Of a stretch of DNA of 64,000 bases, positions 34,156 through 43,801 are shown in pieces. Origin of the DNA: Siccibacter turicensis LMG 23730. Lineage in GTDB: Bacteria > Pseudomonadota > Gammaproteobacteria > Enterobacterales > Enterobacteriaceae. The notes under the pieces are model-generated. The model saw only the letters and a list, made by a program, of their open reading frames with translations, searched no databases and was not told the DNA's origin. The position numbers and the translations under genes were made by a program. Within the stretch, counting starts at the first letter, position 1; each line of letters begins with the position of its first letter. The DNA lies in assembly GCF_000463155.2 (NCBI RefSeq), contig NZ_AWFZ01000048.1:1-64000 (forward strand), given 5' to 3'.

Positions 34156-36402
34156 ATGCTCACCCGCCTGCGAGAAATAGTTGAAAAGGTTGCCAGTGCG
34201 CCGCGCCTCAATGAGGCGCTGAACATTCTGGTAACCGATATCTGCCTCGCTATGGATACCGAGGTATGCTCGGTTTATCTCGCGGATCACGATCGGCGCT
34301 GTTACTACCTGATGGCGACCCGCGGCCTTAAGAAGCCGCGCGGTCGCACTATCGCTCTCGCCTTTGATGAAGGCATCGTTGGCCTTGTGGGCCGACTCGC
34401 TGAACCCATTAACCTGGCGGATGCCCAAAAACACCCCAGCTTCAAGTTCATCCCCTCGGTAAAAGAAGAGCGTTTTCGCGCGTTCCTCGGCGTACCTATC
34501 ATCCAGCGGCGCCAGCTGCTGGGCGTGCTAGTGGTTCAGCAGCGTGAGCTGCGTCAGTACGACGAAAGCGAAGAGTCCTTCCTCGTTACCCTTGCCACGC
34601 AGATGGCCGCGATTCTCTCGCAGTCCCAACTTACCGCGCTGTTTGGTCAGTACCGTCACACGCGTATTCGCGCCCTGGCGGCGTCTCCCGGCGTGGCAGT
34701 GGCGCAGGGGTGGATGGATTCCACGCTGCCGCTTATGGAGCAGGTCTCCGCGGCGTCAACGCTCGATACCGGCCTTGAACGTGAACGCCTGACCGCCGCG
34801 CTTGAAGAAGCCGCCGCCGAGTTCCGCCGCTATAGCAAACGCTTTGCCGCGGGGGCACAGAAAGAGACGGCAGCGATATTCGATCTCTACTCGCACCTGT
34901 TATCCGATGCGCGGCTGCGCCGGGAGCTGTTCGACGAAGTCGATAAAGGTTCGGTAGCCGAGTGGGCAGTAAAGAAAGTCGTCGAGAAATTTGCCGAGCA
35001 GTTTGCCGCGCTTACCGATGGCTATCTCAAAGAGCGGGCCGGCGACCTGCGCGCGCTCGGGCAGCGGCTGCTGTTCCATCTCGATGATACCATTCAGGGG
35101 CCAAATACTTGGCCGGAACGTTTCGTGCTGGTGGCAGATGAACTCTCTGCCACCACCCTCGCCGAGCTGCCCCAGGATCGTCTGGTCGGGGTAGTCGTTC
35201 GCGACGGTGCGTCCAACTCTCACGCCGCGATCATGGTGCGGGCGCTCGGCATCCCGACGGTAATGGGCGCCGATATTCAGCCTTCTGTTCTCCATCAGCG
35301 TACCCTGGTGGTGGACGGATACCGCGGCGAGATACTGGTCGATCCCGAGCCACTGCTGCTGCAGGAGTACCAGCGGCTTATCACTCAGGAAAATGAGTTA
35401 AGCCGAATTGCCGAAGATGACGTTGAGCAGCCTGCCGAGCTAAAAAGCGGCGAACGGGTGCAGGTGATGTTAAACGCCGGCTTAAGCCCGGAGCATGAGC
35501 AAAAGCTTGGCAGCCGCATTGATGGGATCGGCCTCTACCGCACCGAAATTCCCTTTATGCTGCAAAGCGGCTTCCCTTCCGAAGAGGAGCAGGTCGCGCA
35601 GTACCAGGGCATGCTTCAGATGTTCAATGATAAGCCGGTGACGCTGCGTACGCTCGATGTCGGGGCGGATAAGCAGCTGCCCTATATGCCCATCAGCGAA
35701 GAAAACCCCTGCCTCGGGTGGCGCGGTATTCGTATTACGCTCGACCAGCCGGAGATCTTCCTGGTGCAGGTGCGCGCCATGCTGCGCGCCAACGCGGCCA
35801 CCGGCAACCTGAGCATTTTGTTACCGATGATCTCAAGCATCGATGAAATCGACGAAGCGCGCCGGCTTATCGATCGCGCCGGACGTGAAGTCGAAGAGAT
35901 GCTCGGCTACCCCATTCCCGCTCCGCCGATTGGCGTGATGATTGAAGTACCGTCCATGGTCTTCATGTTGCCGAATCTGGCGCGCCGGGTCGATTTTATC
36001 TCGGTCGGTACTAACGACTTGACCCAGTATCTGCTGGCGGTAGACCGCAACAATACGCGGGTAGCCAACCTCTATGACAACCTGCACCCCGCCATGCTGC
36101 GCGTACTCTCGCACATCGCACAGGAAGCCGAACGGGCCGGGATCTCGCTTTGCCTGTGTGGCGAAATGGCCGGCGATCCGATGTGCGTTGCGCTGCTGGT
36201 GGGCATGGGCTATCGCCACTTGTCGATGAACGGACGCTCGGTAGCGCGCGTTAAGTATCTGCTGCGCCATATCGATCTTGAGGATGCCCGGACGCTGGCC
36301 CGCCGCAGCCTTGAGGCGCAGCTGGCCACCGAAGTGCGCCATCAGGTCGCGGCGTTTATGGAGCGACGTGGGATGGGCGGCCTCATCCGCGGCGGTCGTT
36401 AA
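34156..36402 (+). CDS. ptsP: PTS-Ntr enzyme I, PtsP
   Basis: A 748-residue EI-Ntr, the same length as in E. coli, passing phosphate from PEP to NPr and then EIIA-Ntr. An N-terminal GAF domain occupies about 1-150, followed by the enzyme I region. The phosphorylated His is His356 in GASNSHAAIMVRALG. PEP-binding and catalytic motifs LYRTEIPF, GWRGIR and LCLCGEMAGDP follow. Glutamine and alpha-ketoglutarate sensing by the GAF domain is known in E. coli. Confidence 0.96.
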   Translation: MLTRLREIVEKVASAPRLNEALNILVTDICLAMDTEVCSVYLADHDRRCYYLMATRGLKKPRGRTIALAFDEGIVGLVGRLAEPINLADAQKHPSFKFIPSVKEERFRAFLGVPIIQRRQLLGVLVVQQRELRQYDESEESFLVTLATQMAAILSQSQLTALFGQYRHTRIRALAASPGVAVAQGWMDSTLPLMEQVSAASTLDTGLERERLTAALEEAAAEFRRYSKRFAAGAQKETAAIFDLYSHLLSDARLRRELFDEVDKGSVAEWAVKKVVEKFAEQFAALTDGYLKERAGDLRALGQRLLFHLDDTIQGPNTWPERFVLVADELSATTLAELPQDRLVGVVVRDGASNSHAAIMVRALGIPTVMGADIQPSVLHQRTLVVDGYRGEILVDPEPLLLQEYQRLITQENELSRIAEDDVEQPAELKSGERVQVMLNAGLSPEHEQKLGSRIDGIGLYRTEIPFMLQSGFPSEEEQVAQYQGMLQMFNDKPVTLRTLDVGADKQLPYMPISEENPCLGWRGIRITLDQPEIFLVQVRAMLRANAATGNLSILLPMISSIDEIDEARRLIDRAGREVEEMLGYPIPAPPIGVMIEVPSMVFMLPNLARRVDFISVGTNDLTQYLLAVDRNNTRVANLYDNLHPAMLRVLSHIAQEAERAGISLCLCGEMAGDPMCVALLVGMGYRHLSMNGRSVARVKYLLRHIDLEDARTLARRSLEAQLATEVRHQVAAFMERRGMGGLIRGGR

Positions 36403-36649
36403 TTCCGGCGCACCGGGATAATGGCAACAAACAACGCGTCCCTTACGCTTCTGATACAACGCAAACCGTGTGCATTACCCTTTTTCCAGACAGGGTGTTG
36501 GTCGCGTTTATTACACATCTTTTAAAAGTCGCCAGCACCCGCGGCGGTTACGTTTATGTTATGATTCGCCCCCTTATGGCGTCCGCAACGCGGGCATGCT
36601 TATCACCCGCTGTCCACTTCAGCGGTATAACAACGAATCGTGGTGACAG

Positions 36650-37525
36650 ATGAATAGTGGCTATCTGCATTTTCCTGAGTTTGATCCGGTAATTTTCTCT
36701 ATCGGTCCGCTCTCGCTTCACTGGTACGGCCTTATGTACCTGGTTGGTTTTGTTTTTGCCATGTGGCTTGCGGTACGCCGTGCGAATCGCCCCGGCAGCG
36801 GCTGGACAAAGAACGAAGTCGAAAACCTGCTGTACGCGGGATTCCTTGGCGTCTTTTTGGGCGGACGTATTGGTTATGTGCTGTTTTATAACCTGCCGCT
36901 TTTCCTGGAGAATCCGCTGTATCTGTTCCGCGTCTGGGACGGCGGCATGTCCTTCCACGGCGGGCTTATCGGCGTGATCATTGTCATGATGGTCTTTGCC
37001 AAACGTACAAAACGTCACTTTTTCCAGGTCGCTGATTTTATCGCGCCGCTGATTCCGTTTGGTCTGGGCGCAGGTCGTCTGGGCAACTTTATTAACGGTG
37101 AGCTCTGGGGACGTGTCGATCCCAACTTTTCGCTGGCGATGCTGTTCCCCGGCTCGCGCAGCGAAGACGCCGCACTGTTGGCTACGCATCCGGAATGGCA
37201 AACGCTGTTTAACACTTACGGTGTTCTGCCGCGCCACGCCTCCCAGCTGTATGAGATGGTGCTTGAGGGTATTGTGCTGTTTATCATCCTCAACCTCTTC
37301 ATTCGCAAGCCGCGCCCGATGGGATCTGTCTCTGGCCTGTTCCTGATCGGTTACGGCGCTTTCCGTATCATTGTTGAATTTTTCCGCCAGCCCGACGCGC
37401 AGTTCACCGGCGAGTGGGTGCAGTACATCAGCATGGGGCAAATCCTCTCCATCCCGATGATTCTGGCAGGTATCGCAATGATGGTCTGGGCGTACCGTCG
37501 CCGCCCGCAGCAGCAAATTTCGTGA
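36650..37525 (+). CDS. lgt: Prolipoprotein diacylglyceryl transferase Lgt
   Basis: A 291-residue inner-membrane enzyme, the same length as in E. coli, adding diacylglyceryl to the lipobox Cys of prolipoproteins such as YgdR, YgdI and MltA in this window. Seven helices are expected; essential HGGLIGV (His103) and the Lgt signature [14 protein letters not shown] (about 143-156) are present. thyA starts 6 bp after the stop, so the two are coupled. Confidence 0.96.
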   Translation: MNSGYLHFPEFDPVIFSIGPLSLHWYGLMYLVGFVFAMWLAVRRANRPGSGWTKNEVENLLYAGFLGVFLGGRIGYVLFYNLPLFLENPLYLFRVWDGGMSFHGGLIGVIIVMMVFAKRTKRHFFQVADFIAPLIPFGLGAGRLGNFINGELWGRVDPNFSLAMLFPGSRSEDAALLATHPEWQTLFNTYGVLPRHASQLYEMVLEGIVLFIILNLFIRKPRPMGSVSGLFLIGYGAFRIIVEFFRQPDAQFTGEWVQYISMGQILSIPMILAGIAMMVWAYRRRPQQQIS

Positions 37526-37531
37526 GGATCC

Positions 37532-38326
37532 ATGAAGCAGTATCTTGAACTGATGCAAAAAGTGCTTGATGAGGGCACGCCTAAAAACGATCGTACCGGC
37601 ACCGGCACGCTCTCTATATTCGGCCACCAGATGCGTTTTAATCTGCAGCAGGGGTTCCCGCTGGTAACGACTAAACGTTGTCATTTGCGCTCCATCATTC
37701 ATGAACTGCTGTGGTTCCTCAATGGCGACACCAACGTGGCGTATCTGCATGAAAACAACGTCACGATTTGGGACGAATGGGCAGATGAAAACGGCGACCT
37801 TGGCCCGGTTTACGGCAAGCAGTGGCGCTCCTGGGCCGCGCCGGATGGCCGCTATATCGATCAGCTGTCCAACGTGCTTCACCAGCTCAAAAACGATCCC
37901 GACTCGCGCCGGATCATTGTCTCTGCGTGGAACGTAGGCGAACTGGATAAAATGGCGCTGGCGCCTTGCCACGCTTTCTTCCAGTTCTACGTAGCGGATG
38001 GAAAGCTGTCCTGTCAGCTGTACCAGCGCTCCTGCGACGTGTTCCTGGGATTGCCGTTTAACATCGCCAGCTACGCGCTTCTGGTGCACATGATGGCGCA
38101 GCAGTGCGACCTTGAAGTGGGTGATTTCGTCTGGACCGGGGGTGATACCCACCTGTACAGCAACCACATGGAGCAGACGCACCTGCAACTGAGCCGTGAA
38201 CCCCGCCCGCTGCCGAAGTTAATCATCAAGCGTAAGCCTGCCTCGCTGTTCGAATACCGTTTCGACGATTTCGAAATCGAAGGCTACGACCCGCACCCGG
38301 GTATAAAAGCGCCCGTCGCTATCTGA
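37532..38326 (+). CDS. thyA: Thymidylate synthase ThyA
   Basis: A 264-residue enzyme that methylates dUMP to dTMP with methylene-THF. The nucleophile is Cys146 in [10 protein letters not shown]; Arg166 region [17 protein letters not shown] and the C-terminal APVAI are conserved. Exactly the E. coli length. An intrinsic terminator follows, ending the ptsP/lgt-thyA transcript. Confidence 0.97.
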   Translation: MKQYLELMQKVLDEGTPKNDRTGTGTLSIFGHQMRFNLQQGFPLVTTKRCHLRSIIHELLWFLNGDTNVAYLHENNVTIWDEWADENGDLGPVYGKQWRSWAAPDGRYIDQLSNVLHQLKNDPDSRRIIVSAWNVGELDKMALAPCHAFFQFYVADGKLSCQLYQRSCDVFLGLPFNIASYALLVHMMAQQCDLEVGDFVWTGGDTHLYSNHMEQTHLQLSREPRPLPKLIIKRKPASLFEYRFDDFEIEGYDPHPGIKAPVAI

Positions 38327-38344
38327 CGAAGCCTATCCTTGCAC

Positions 38345-38376
38345 AACCGGCGCCAGCAATGCGCCGGTTTTTTTAT
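38345..38376 (+). terminator. Intrinsic terminator of thyA
   Basis: ACCGGCGC / GCGCCGGT stem with a short loop, followed by seven T. Confidence 0.92.
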
Positions 38377-38511
38377 GCCTGTTTGTCATTCTTCGGACTT
38401 GCTTCCAGCTTTTTTGAACCGATATGTAATGGGGTAAATTTCCTCCGAGGCGCTTTCCAGAATAGGGTTTTCTGTCTGGAAGCGTTGGATGTTTCTGTCA
38501 GACTGCGGCCC

Positions 38512-38985
38512 ATGAACAGAAAACAGCAGGGCTTTAGCCTGGTGGAAATGATGGTAGCGATGGCAATCGTGCTTATCCTCAGCGCAGGCGGGTTCACCGT
38601 CTGGCAGGGGTGGCAGGCGCAACAGCGCTTAATACAAACCGTGCACCAGCTGCGCAGCTATCTGACGCTGCTGCGAAACGATGCGAACTGGCATAACCGC
38701 GAACGCCAGGTCCGGGTAAAACGGGATGGCGAAAGATGGTGTCTGACGAGTGACGCTGCCGGGAGTCAGGGATGCGGCAGTGGGAGCGCCACGGAGTTTA
38801 TGCCGCAATGGCGCGAAATCCGCCTGGTGGAAATAACGGAAGGACTCGCGTTCTTTGGTCTGCGAAACTCCGCCTGGCCTGGCCATATTCGTATTTGCAA
38901 CTCTGCCGGCGAGTGGCAGGTGCTGACCTCGGTGTGGGGGCGGATTCGTATTGTCGAAACGCCGGGAGAGACAACATGTCACTGA
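38512..38985 (+). CDS. ppdA: Prepilin peptidase-dependent protein PpdA (pseudopilin-like)
   Basis: A 157-residue minor pseudopilin-like protein. After MNRKQQ the cleavage and helix motif GFSLVEMMVAMAIVLILSAGGF shows Gly-1, Phe+1 and Glu+5 of type IV prepilins. The start used is the ATG in E. coli register; the frame is open 51 codons further. It is the first gene of ppdA-ppdB-ygdB-ppdC-recC. Confidence 0.9.
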   Translation: MNRKQQGFSLVEMMVAMAIVLILSAGGFTVWQGWQAQQRLIQTVHQLRSYLTLLRNDANWHNRERQVRVKRDGERWCLTSDAAGSQGCGSGSATEFMPQWREIRLVEITEGLAFFGLRNSAWPGHIRICNSAGEWQVLTSVWGRIRIVETPGETTCH

Positions 38986-39536
38986 CGCATGGTTTCTCTT
39001 TGCCGGAAGTTCTTATCTCTGTGGCGATTGGCAGTACCCTGATGTTGAGCACGGTTAAGCTACTTCCCGCCCTTCAACTGGCCGTGCTGCGTCAGACACA
39101 GGATGTTGCTGTGCAGGAAGACCTCTGGCAGCTGGCGTTGCTGGTGGGGAAACATCTGCAGCGGGCGGGGTATTGCGCCGGAAACTGTCGCGGTGACGGG
39201 CTGGTTTTAAGCAGGGATGGGCAGTGCGTCATTTCCCGCTGGGATGCGAATAACAACGGCTCCTGGGATACCAGCTCAGCCGAGCCGGAGCAGACGGGCT
39301 TTCGGCTGCTCGAGGGAGCGCTCGAAATTGCACGCGGTACTGCATCCTGTAACGGTAACGGTTGGGAGAAGATCAGTGAACCCGCGCTGTTTACGGTAAC
39401 GCGTTTCGAGGTTAGCCAGCGTCCGCTAAAAGGGTATGCGCCGCGGTTCGTCATTGCGCTTGAGGGTGTATCAGCACGCTACGGTGAAACGCCGCGAACG
39501 GTCATGCATCAGGTCACCGGTTATAACCTGCCATGA
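38976..39536 (+). CDS. ppdB: Prepilin peptidase-dependent protein PpdB
   Basis: A 186-residue pseudopilin-like protein (E. coli about 187). The class III signal is MSLTHGFSLPEVLISVAIG, with Glu at position 5 after processing. Paired Cys in YCAGNCRGDG and DGQCVIS could form disulfides. It overlaps ppdA by 10 nt. Function in E. coli is unknown; such operons resemble minor pseudopilin sets that prime pilus assembly. Confidence 0.9.
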   Translation: MSLTHGFSLPEVLISVAIGSTLMLSTVKLLPALQLAVLRQTQDVAVQEDLWQLALLVGKHLQRAGYCAGNCRGDGLVLSRDGQCVISRWDANNNGSWDTSSAEPEQTGFRLLEGALEIARGTASCNGNGWEKISEPALFTVTRFEVSQRPLKGYAPRFVIALEGVSARYGETPRTVMHQVTGYNLP

Positions 39537-39952
39537 ACCGCGCAACGGGCTTTTCAACTATCGGCATGGCGATGATGCTGCTGCTTCCCGGCACGCTCAT
39601 GCTCGGGAGCTTGCAGCGACAGTTGAGCGCACACGGATTTGCGGTGGCCAGCGAAAGTCATGCCATCAGGGCTTTTGCACAGGCGGAAGCCGCGCTGGCA
39701 TGGGCAACGTATCAACGCTGGCAGCCTGATGATCAATGGCAGTGTCGAGCCGCTGAAAATGGTCCTGGCCGCGCATGTCTCCGCCGGACAGACAAACATC
39801 GCGTGATGCTGGTCGGGCAAAGCGGGGCAGAAGGCAATGCGATTACGCTCTGGCAGGCCGCAATCCTTGAAAACGGTAGCGTTAGCGCCAGTTCTAATGG
39901 CTGGAGTGATTTTTGCCCTTTCAGGGAGGTCGGCAAATGTACGCTTCCCTGA
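39533..39952 (+). CDS. ygdB: YgdB family protein (pilus-related, DUF2509)
   Basis: A 139-residue protein with N-terminal MNRATGFSTIGMAMMLLLPGTLML, a prepilin-like hydrophobic start but without Glu+5. Overlaps ppdB by 4 nt and ppdC by 16 nt. It fits the PilX-like K minor pseudopilin slot between ppdB and ppdC; role is unknown. Four Cys are present, two near 75-83 and two near the end. Confidence 0.85.
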   Translation: MNRATGFSTIGMAMMLLLPGTLMLGSLQRQLSAHGFAVASESHAIRAFAQAEAALAWATYQRWQPDDQWQCRAAENGPGRACLRRTDKHRVMLVGQSGAEGNAITLWQAAILENGSVSASSNGWSDFCPFREVGKCTLP

Positions 39953-40269
39953 AATCACAGGCGGGTTTTAGCCTTATTGAAGTCATGGTAGCGATGGTGC
40001 TGATTGTGGTGATTAGCACCTCGTTGATGGGCTATTACCGTGTTCTGACGCAGGGTTTTGCCGCGCAATGGCAGTATCGTCAGCTCTGGCGTATCGCCAG
40101 TAGCCAGGCCGATCTGATAGCGCCACCGTTACCGCCGGGCTGGCAGGCAAGCCGGATGCAGACATCCGCGGATGGATGTGTCAGCATCACCGTTACGGTA
40201 ACCAGCCCCCTGGGCCGGCAAGGGCAGGTGATGCGTCGTCACTGTCAGATAAATGAAGTTTCTCAGTAG
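39937..40269 (+). CDS. ppdC: Prepilin peptidase-dependent protein PpdC
   Basis: A 110-residue pseudopilin-like protein: MYASLKSQAGFSLIEVMVAMVLIVVIS has the Gly-Phe cleavage site and Glu+5. The start ATG is inside the end of ygdB. E. coli PpdC is 107 residues. It ends 17 bp before the recC ATG. Confidence 0.9.
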   Translation: MYASLKSQAGFSLIEVMVAMVLIVVISTSLMGYYRVLTQGFAAQWQYRQLWRIASSQADLIAPPLPPGWQASRMQTSADGCVSITVTVTSPLGRQGQVMRRHCQINEVSQ

Positions 40270-40286
40270 GGTTGTCAGGAGCACGC

Positions 40287-43200
40287 ATGTTACGGGTTTA
40301 TCACTCAAACCGCCTGGATGTTCTGGAAGAGATCATGGAGTTCATTGTTGAACGCCAGCGGCTTGACGATCCCTTTGAACCAGAAGTGGTACTGGTACAG
40401 AGCACCGGCATGGCCCAGTGGCTTCAGATGACCCTTGCGCGCCGCTTTGGCGTAGCGGCTAACATCGATTTTCCACTCCCGGCGCGTTTCATCTGGGAGA
40501 TGTTCGTCAGCGTACTGGAAGGCATTCCAAAAGAGAGCGCCTTCACCAAGCAGAGCATGAGCTGGAAGCTGATGAGTATTCTGCCGCAGATGCTCTCCCG
40601 GCCCGAGTTTGCGATGCTGGGCCACTATCTGGAGGAGGATGATGATGACCGTAAACTGTTCCAGCTGGCCTCGCGCATTGCGGATCTTTTTGACCAGTAC
40701 TTAGTCTACCGTCCCGAATGGCTCAGCCGTTGGGAGAAAGGCGAACTCGCAGACGGTCTGGATGATGCCCAGCTCTGGCAGGCCCCGCTGTGGAAAGCGC
40801 TAGTGGAGCACACCGCGTCGCTCGGACAGTCGGGCTGGCATCGTGCGAATCTGTATCAACGTTTTATCAGCACCCTCGAAAAGGCGGAATCCCGTCCCGC
40901 AGGCCTGCCTTCACGGGTGTTTATTTGTGGGATCTCCGCGCTGCCGCCGGTCTACCTGCAGGCGCTTGAAGCGTTAGGCAGGCATATCGACGTGCATCTG
41001 CTTTTTACCAACCCGTGTCGTTACTACTGGGGCGATATAAAAGATCCGACGTTTCTCGCCCGTTTGCAAAGTCGGCGTCGTCAGCGCACGGCGCAATCAG
41101 AAAGCCGGGCGCTGTTTAAAGATAACGACGCTGCGCCCTCCCTGTTCAATGAGGATGGCGAGCAGGACGTGGGTAATCCGCTGCTGGCCTCGTGGGGAAA
41201 ACTGGGGCGCGACTATACGTTCCTGCTCTCCGGGCTGGAGCGCTTTGAAGAGTTTGACGTTTTCGTCGACGTCAACGCCGGCACGCTGCTGCAAAATCTG
41301 CATTACGATCTGCTTGAATTGCACAATGCCGCAATCGAAGGCAGTACGTTAGAAACCTATGAAACCAGCGATCAAAAACGTCAGCTTGCCTTTGACGATC
41401 GGAGCGTAACCTTTCATATCTGCCATAGCCCGCAGCGTGAAGTTGAGATCCTGCACGATCGTCTGTTAGCGATGCTGGAAGACGATCCCGATCTTACGCC
41501 GCGCGACATTATCGTGATGGTGGCGGACATTGACAGCTACAGCCCCTACATTCAGGCGGTATTCGGCAGCGCCAGCCCGGATCGATGGCTTCCTTTTGCT
41601 ATCTCAGATCGCCGTGCGCGCGAGGCTCACCCCGCCGTGCAGGCATTCCTTACGCTGCTGTCGCTGCCCGACAGCCGCTTTGTGTCAGAGGATGTGCTGG
41701 CGCTGTTGGAGGTGCCTTCGCTTGCCGCTCGCTTCAATATTGATGAAGAGGGGCTTCGCTACCTGCGGTTGTGGGTACACGAGTCGGGCGTGCGCTGGGG
41801 AATGGACGATGACAACGTACGTGATTTCTCACTGCCTGCTACCGGTCAGCATACCTGGCAATTCGGTCTCACTCGTATGCTGCTGGGCTACGCGATGGAG
41901 AGCAGCGTCGGCGAGTGGCGCGACGTGCTGCCTTACGATGAGTCGAGCGGCCTTATCGCATCGCTGGTGGGGCACCTGGCCGACTTGCTGATGCAGCTCA
42001 ATCTCTGGCGCAAAGGGCTGGCTCAGTCCCGGCCGCTGGCGGAATGGCTACCGGTATGCCGCGATATGCTTGACACATTCTTCCAGCCGGATCCGGAAAC
42101 CGAAGCCGCGCTGGCACTGATTGAACAACAGTGGCAGGCCATGATCGAACAGGGCGTCGAGTCACAGTATCAGAGCGACGTGCCGTTAACGCTGCTGCGC
42201 GATGAACTGGGGCAACGGCTCGATCAGGAGCGAATCAGCCAGCGCTTCCTTGCCGGGCCGGTAAATTTCTGCACGCTGATGCCGATGCGCTCAATTCCTT
42301 TCAAGGTAGTTTGCCTGCTCGGGATGAACGATGGGGTATATCCGCGAACCCTTGCTCCGCTGGGCTTTGATCTGATGAGCCAGAAACCGGTCCGCGGCGA
42401 TCGCAGCCGTCGCGATGATGACCGTTATCTGTTTCTCGAGGCGCTGATTTCAGCGCAGCGCAAGCTCTATATCAGCTATATCGGCCGCGACATCCAGGAT
42501 AACAGCGAGCGTTTCCCTTCGGTATTGGTCCAGGAGCTACTCGACTATATCGGGCAGAGTCACTATCTGGCTGGTGACGAAGCGCTTAACTGCGATGAGA
42601 GCGCGCGACGCGTAAAAGAGCATCTGGTGCAGGTGCATACCCGCACGCCTTTCGACGCGGCGAATTTTCTGCCGGGCCATGAGCGTCAGAGCTATGCCCG
42701 GGAGTGGCTGCCAGCCGCCTGTGAGGAAGGTGTGCCTCATGAGGCATTCATCAAAACGCTCCCGGCACGTATTGAAGAAGAAATCAGTTTCGATCAGCTT
42801 CAGCGCTTCTGGCGCCATCCGGTACGGGCATTTTTCCAGATGCGTCTCGGGGTCAACTTCCGGCTTGAGGAGCCCGGGCTGCCTGATGCGGAGCCTTTCA
42901 CGCTCGATAGCCTGAGCCGCTACCAGCTGAATCAGCAGCTGTTGAATACCCTGGTAGAGGCGGGCGACCCCGAACCGCTTTTCAAACGCTACCGCGCCGC
43001 GGGTGAGCTGCCCTACGGCGCCTTTGGGGAAATCTTCTGGGAAGCGCAGCTTGCGGAGATGCAGGCGCTGGCCGATAAGGTGCTTGCCGGCCGGGCTGAA
43101 AGCCAGAGCCTGGAAATTGACCTTACGCTGGATGGCGTGCGGCTAACGGGATGGCTGATGCATGTTCAGCCAGATGGTCTGCTTCGCTGGCGGCCTTCAG

Positions 43201-43661
43201 TACCGGGTGTGCGCGATGGATTGCAACTTTGGCTCGAACATCTGGTCTATTGCGCAATGGGGCATCAGGGGGAGAGCCGGCTTTACGGTCGTAAAGATAC
43301 CCAGTGGCACTTCCCGACCCTTGAACAGGCGCAGGCGGAGCACTATCTGAAAGCACTGGTGGAAGGCTATCAGCATGGAATGACCGCGCCACTCATACTG
43401 TTGCCGAAGAGCGGTGGCGCCTGGCTTGAGGCCTGCTATGACGCGGCCTCGGATACCATCCTGTGGGATGAAGAAACGCAGCAGAAGGCCAACAATAAGC
43501 TGCTCCAGGCTTTTGAAGGCAATCAGATCGTCGAGGGTGAAGGCAGTGATATTTGGTATCAGCGTCTGTGGCGCGGTATGGTGCCAGAGTACCACGCGGC
43601 GATTATTGAACAGGCGCAACGCTATCTGCTGCCCCTGTTCCGGTTTAACCAGCCCGATTAA
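40287..43661 (+). CDS. recC: Exodeoxyribonuclease V gamma chain RecC
   Basis: A 1124-residue subunit of RecBCD that splits duplex ends and recognises Chi. The start MLRVYHSNRLDVLE matches E. coli; a TTG five codons upstream is open but unneeded. Helicase-fold regions without functional ATP motifs and a dead nuclease domain are typical; conserved patches include LVQSTGMAQWLQ (Chi-scanning fold), MPMRSIPFKVVCLLGMNDGVYPR and GDRSRRDDDRYLFLEALISA. Length differs by 2 from E. coli. Confidence 0.96.
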   Translation: MLRVYHSNRLDVLEEIMEFIVERQRLDDPFEPEVVLVQSTGMAQWLQMTLARRFGVAANIDFPLPARFIWEMFVSVLEGIPKESAFTKQSMSWKLMSILPQMLSRPEFAMLGHYLEEDDDDRKLFQLASRIADLFDQYLVYRPEWLSRWEKGELADGLDDAQLWQAPLWKALVEHTASLGQSGWHRANLYQRFISTLEKAESRPAGLPSRVFICGISALPPVYLQALEALGRHIDVHLLFTNPCRYYWGDIKDPTFLARLQSRRRQRTAQSESRALFKDNDAAPSLFNEDGEQDVGNPLLASWGKLGRDYTFLLSGLERFEEFDVFVDVNAGTLLQNLHYDLLELHNAAIEGSTLETYETSDQKRQLAFDDRSVTFHICHSPQREVEILHDRLLAMLEDDPDLTPRDIIVMVADIDSYSPYIQAVFGSASPDRWLPFAISDRRAREAHPAVQAFLTLLSLPDSRFVSEDVLALLEVPSLAARFNIDEEGLRYLRLWVHESGVRWGMDDDNVRDFSLPATGQHTWQFGLTRMLLGYAMESSVGEWRDVLPYDESSGLIASLVGHLADLLMQLNLWRKGLAQSRPLAEWLPVCRDMLDTFFQPDPETEAALALIEQQWQAMIEQGVESQYQSDVPLTLLRDELGQRLDQERISQRFLAGPVNFCTLMPMRSIPFKVVCLLGMNDGVYPRTLAPLGFDLMSQKPVRGDRSRRDDDRYLFLEALISAQRKLYISYIGRDIQDNSERFPSVLVQELLDYIGQSHYLAGDEALNCDESARRVKEHLVQVHTRTPFDAANFLPGHERQSYAREWLPAACEEGVPHEAFIKTLPARIEEEISFDQLQRFWRHPVRAFFQMRLGVNFRLEEPGLPDAEPFTLDSLSRYQLNQQLLNTLVEAGDPEPLFKRYRAAGELPYGAFGEIFWEAQLAEMQALADKVLAGRAESQSLEIDLTLDGVRLTGWLMHVQPDGLLRWRPSVPGVRDGLQLWLEHLVYCAMGHQGESRLYGRKDTQWHFPTLEQAQAEHYLKALVEGYQHGMTAPLILLPKSGGAWLEACYDAASDTILWDEETQQKANNKLLQAFEGNQIVEGEGSDIWYQRLWRGMVPEYHAAIIEQAQRYLLPLFRFNQPD

Positions 43662-43801
43662 CCGTTATGCCACCTGTCCCACCCGCCAGGCCTCAAAGCG
43701 GCCAGTGAATGAGTCAGTGCAGTAAAACGACCCGTGCCGTAAACAGGCGCAGGCGATAAATGATGATGAATAGCTGAAGTATCATGTTGTGAGGTTTATG
43801 A

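Noticed and set aside
36554-38188. A 544-codon minus-strand ORF opposite lgt and thyA
   Set aside because: lgt and thyA on the plus strand are unambiguous with all catalytic residues; the minus-strand frame has no recognisable domain.
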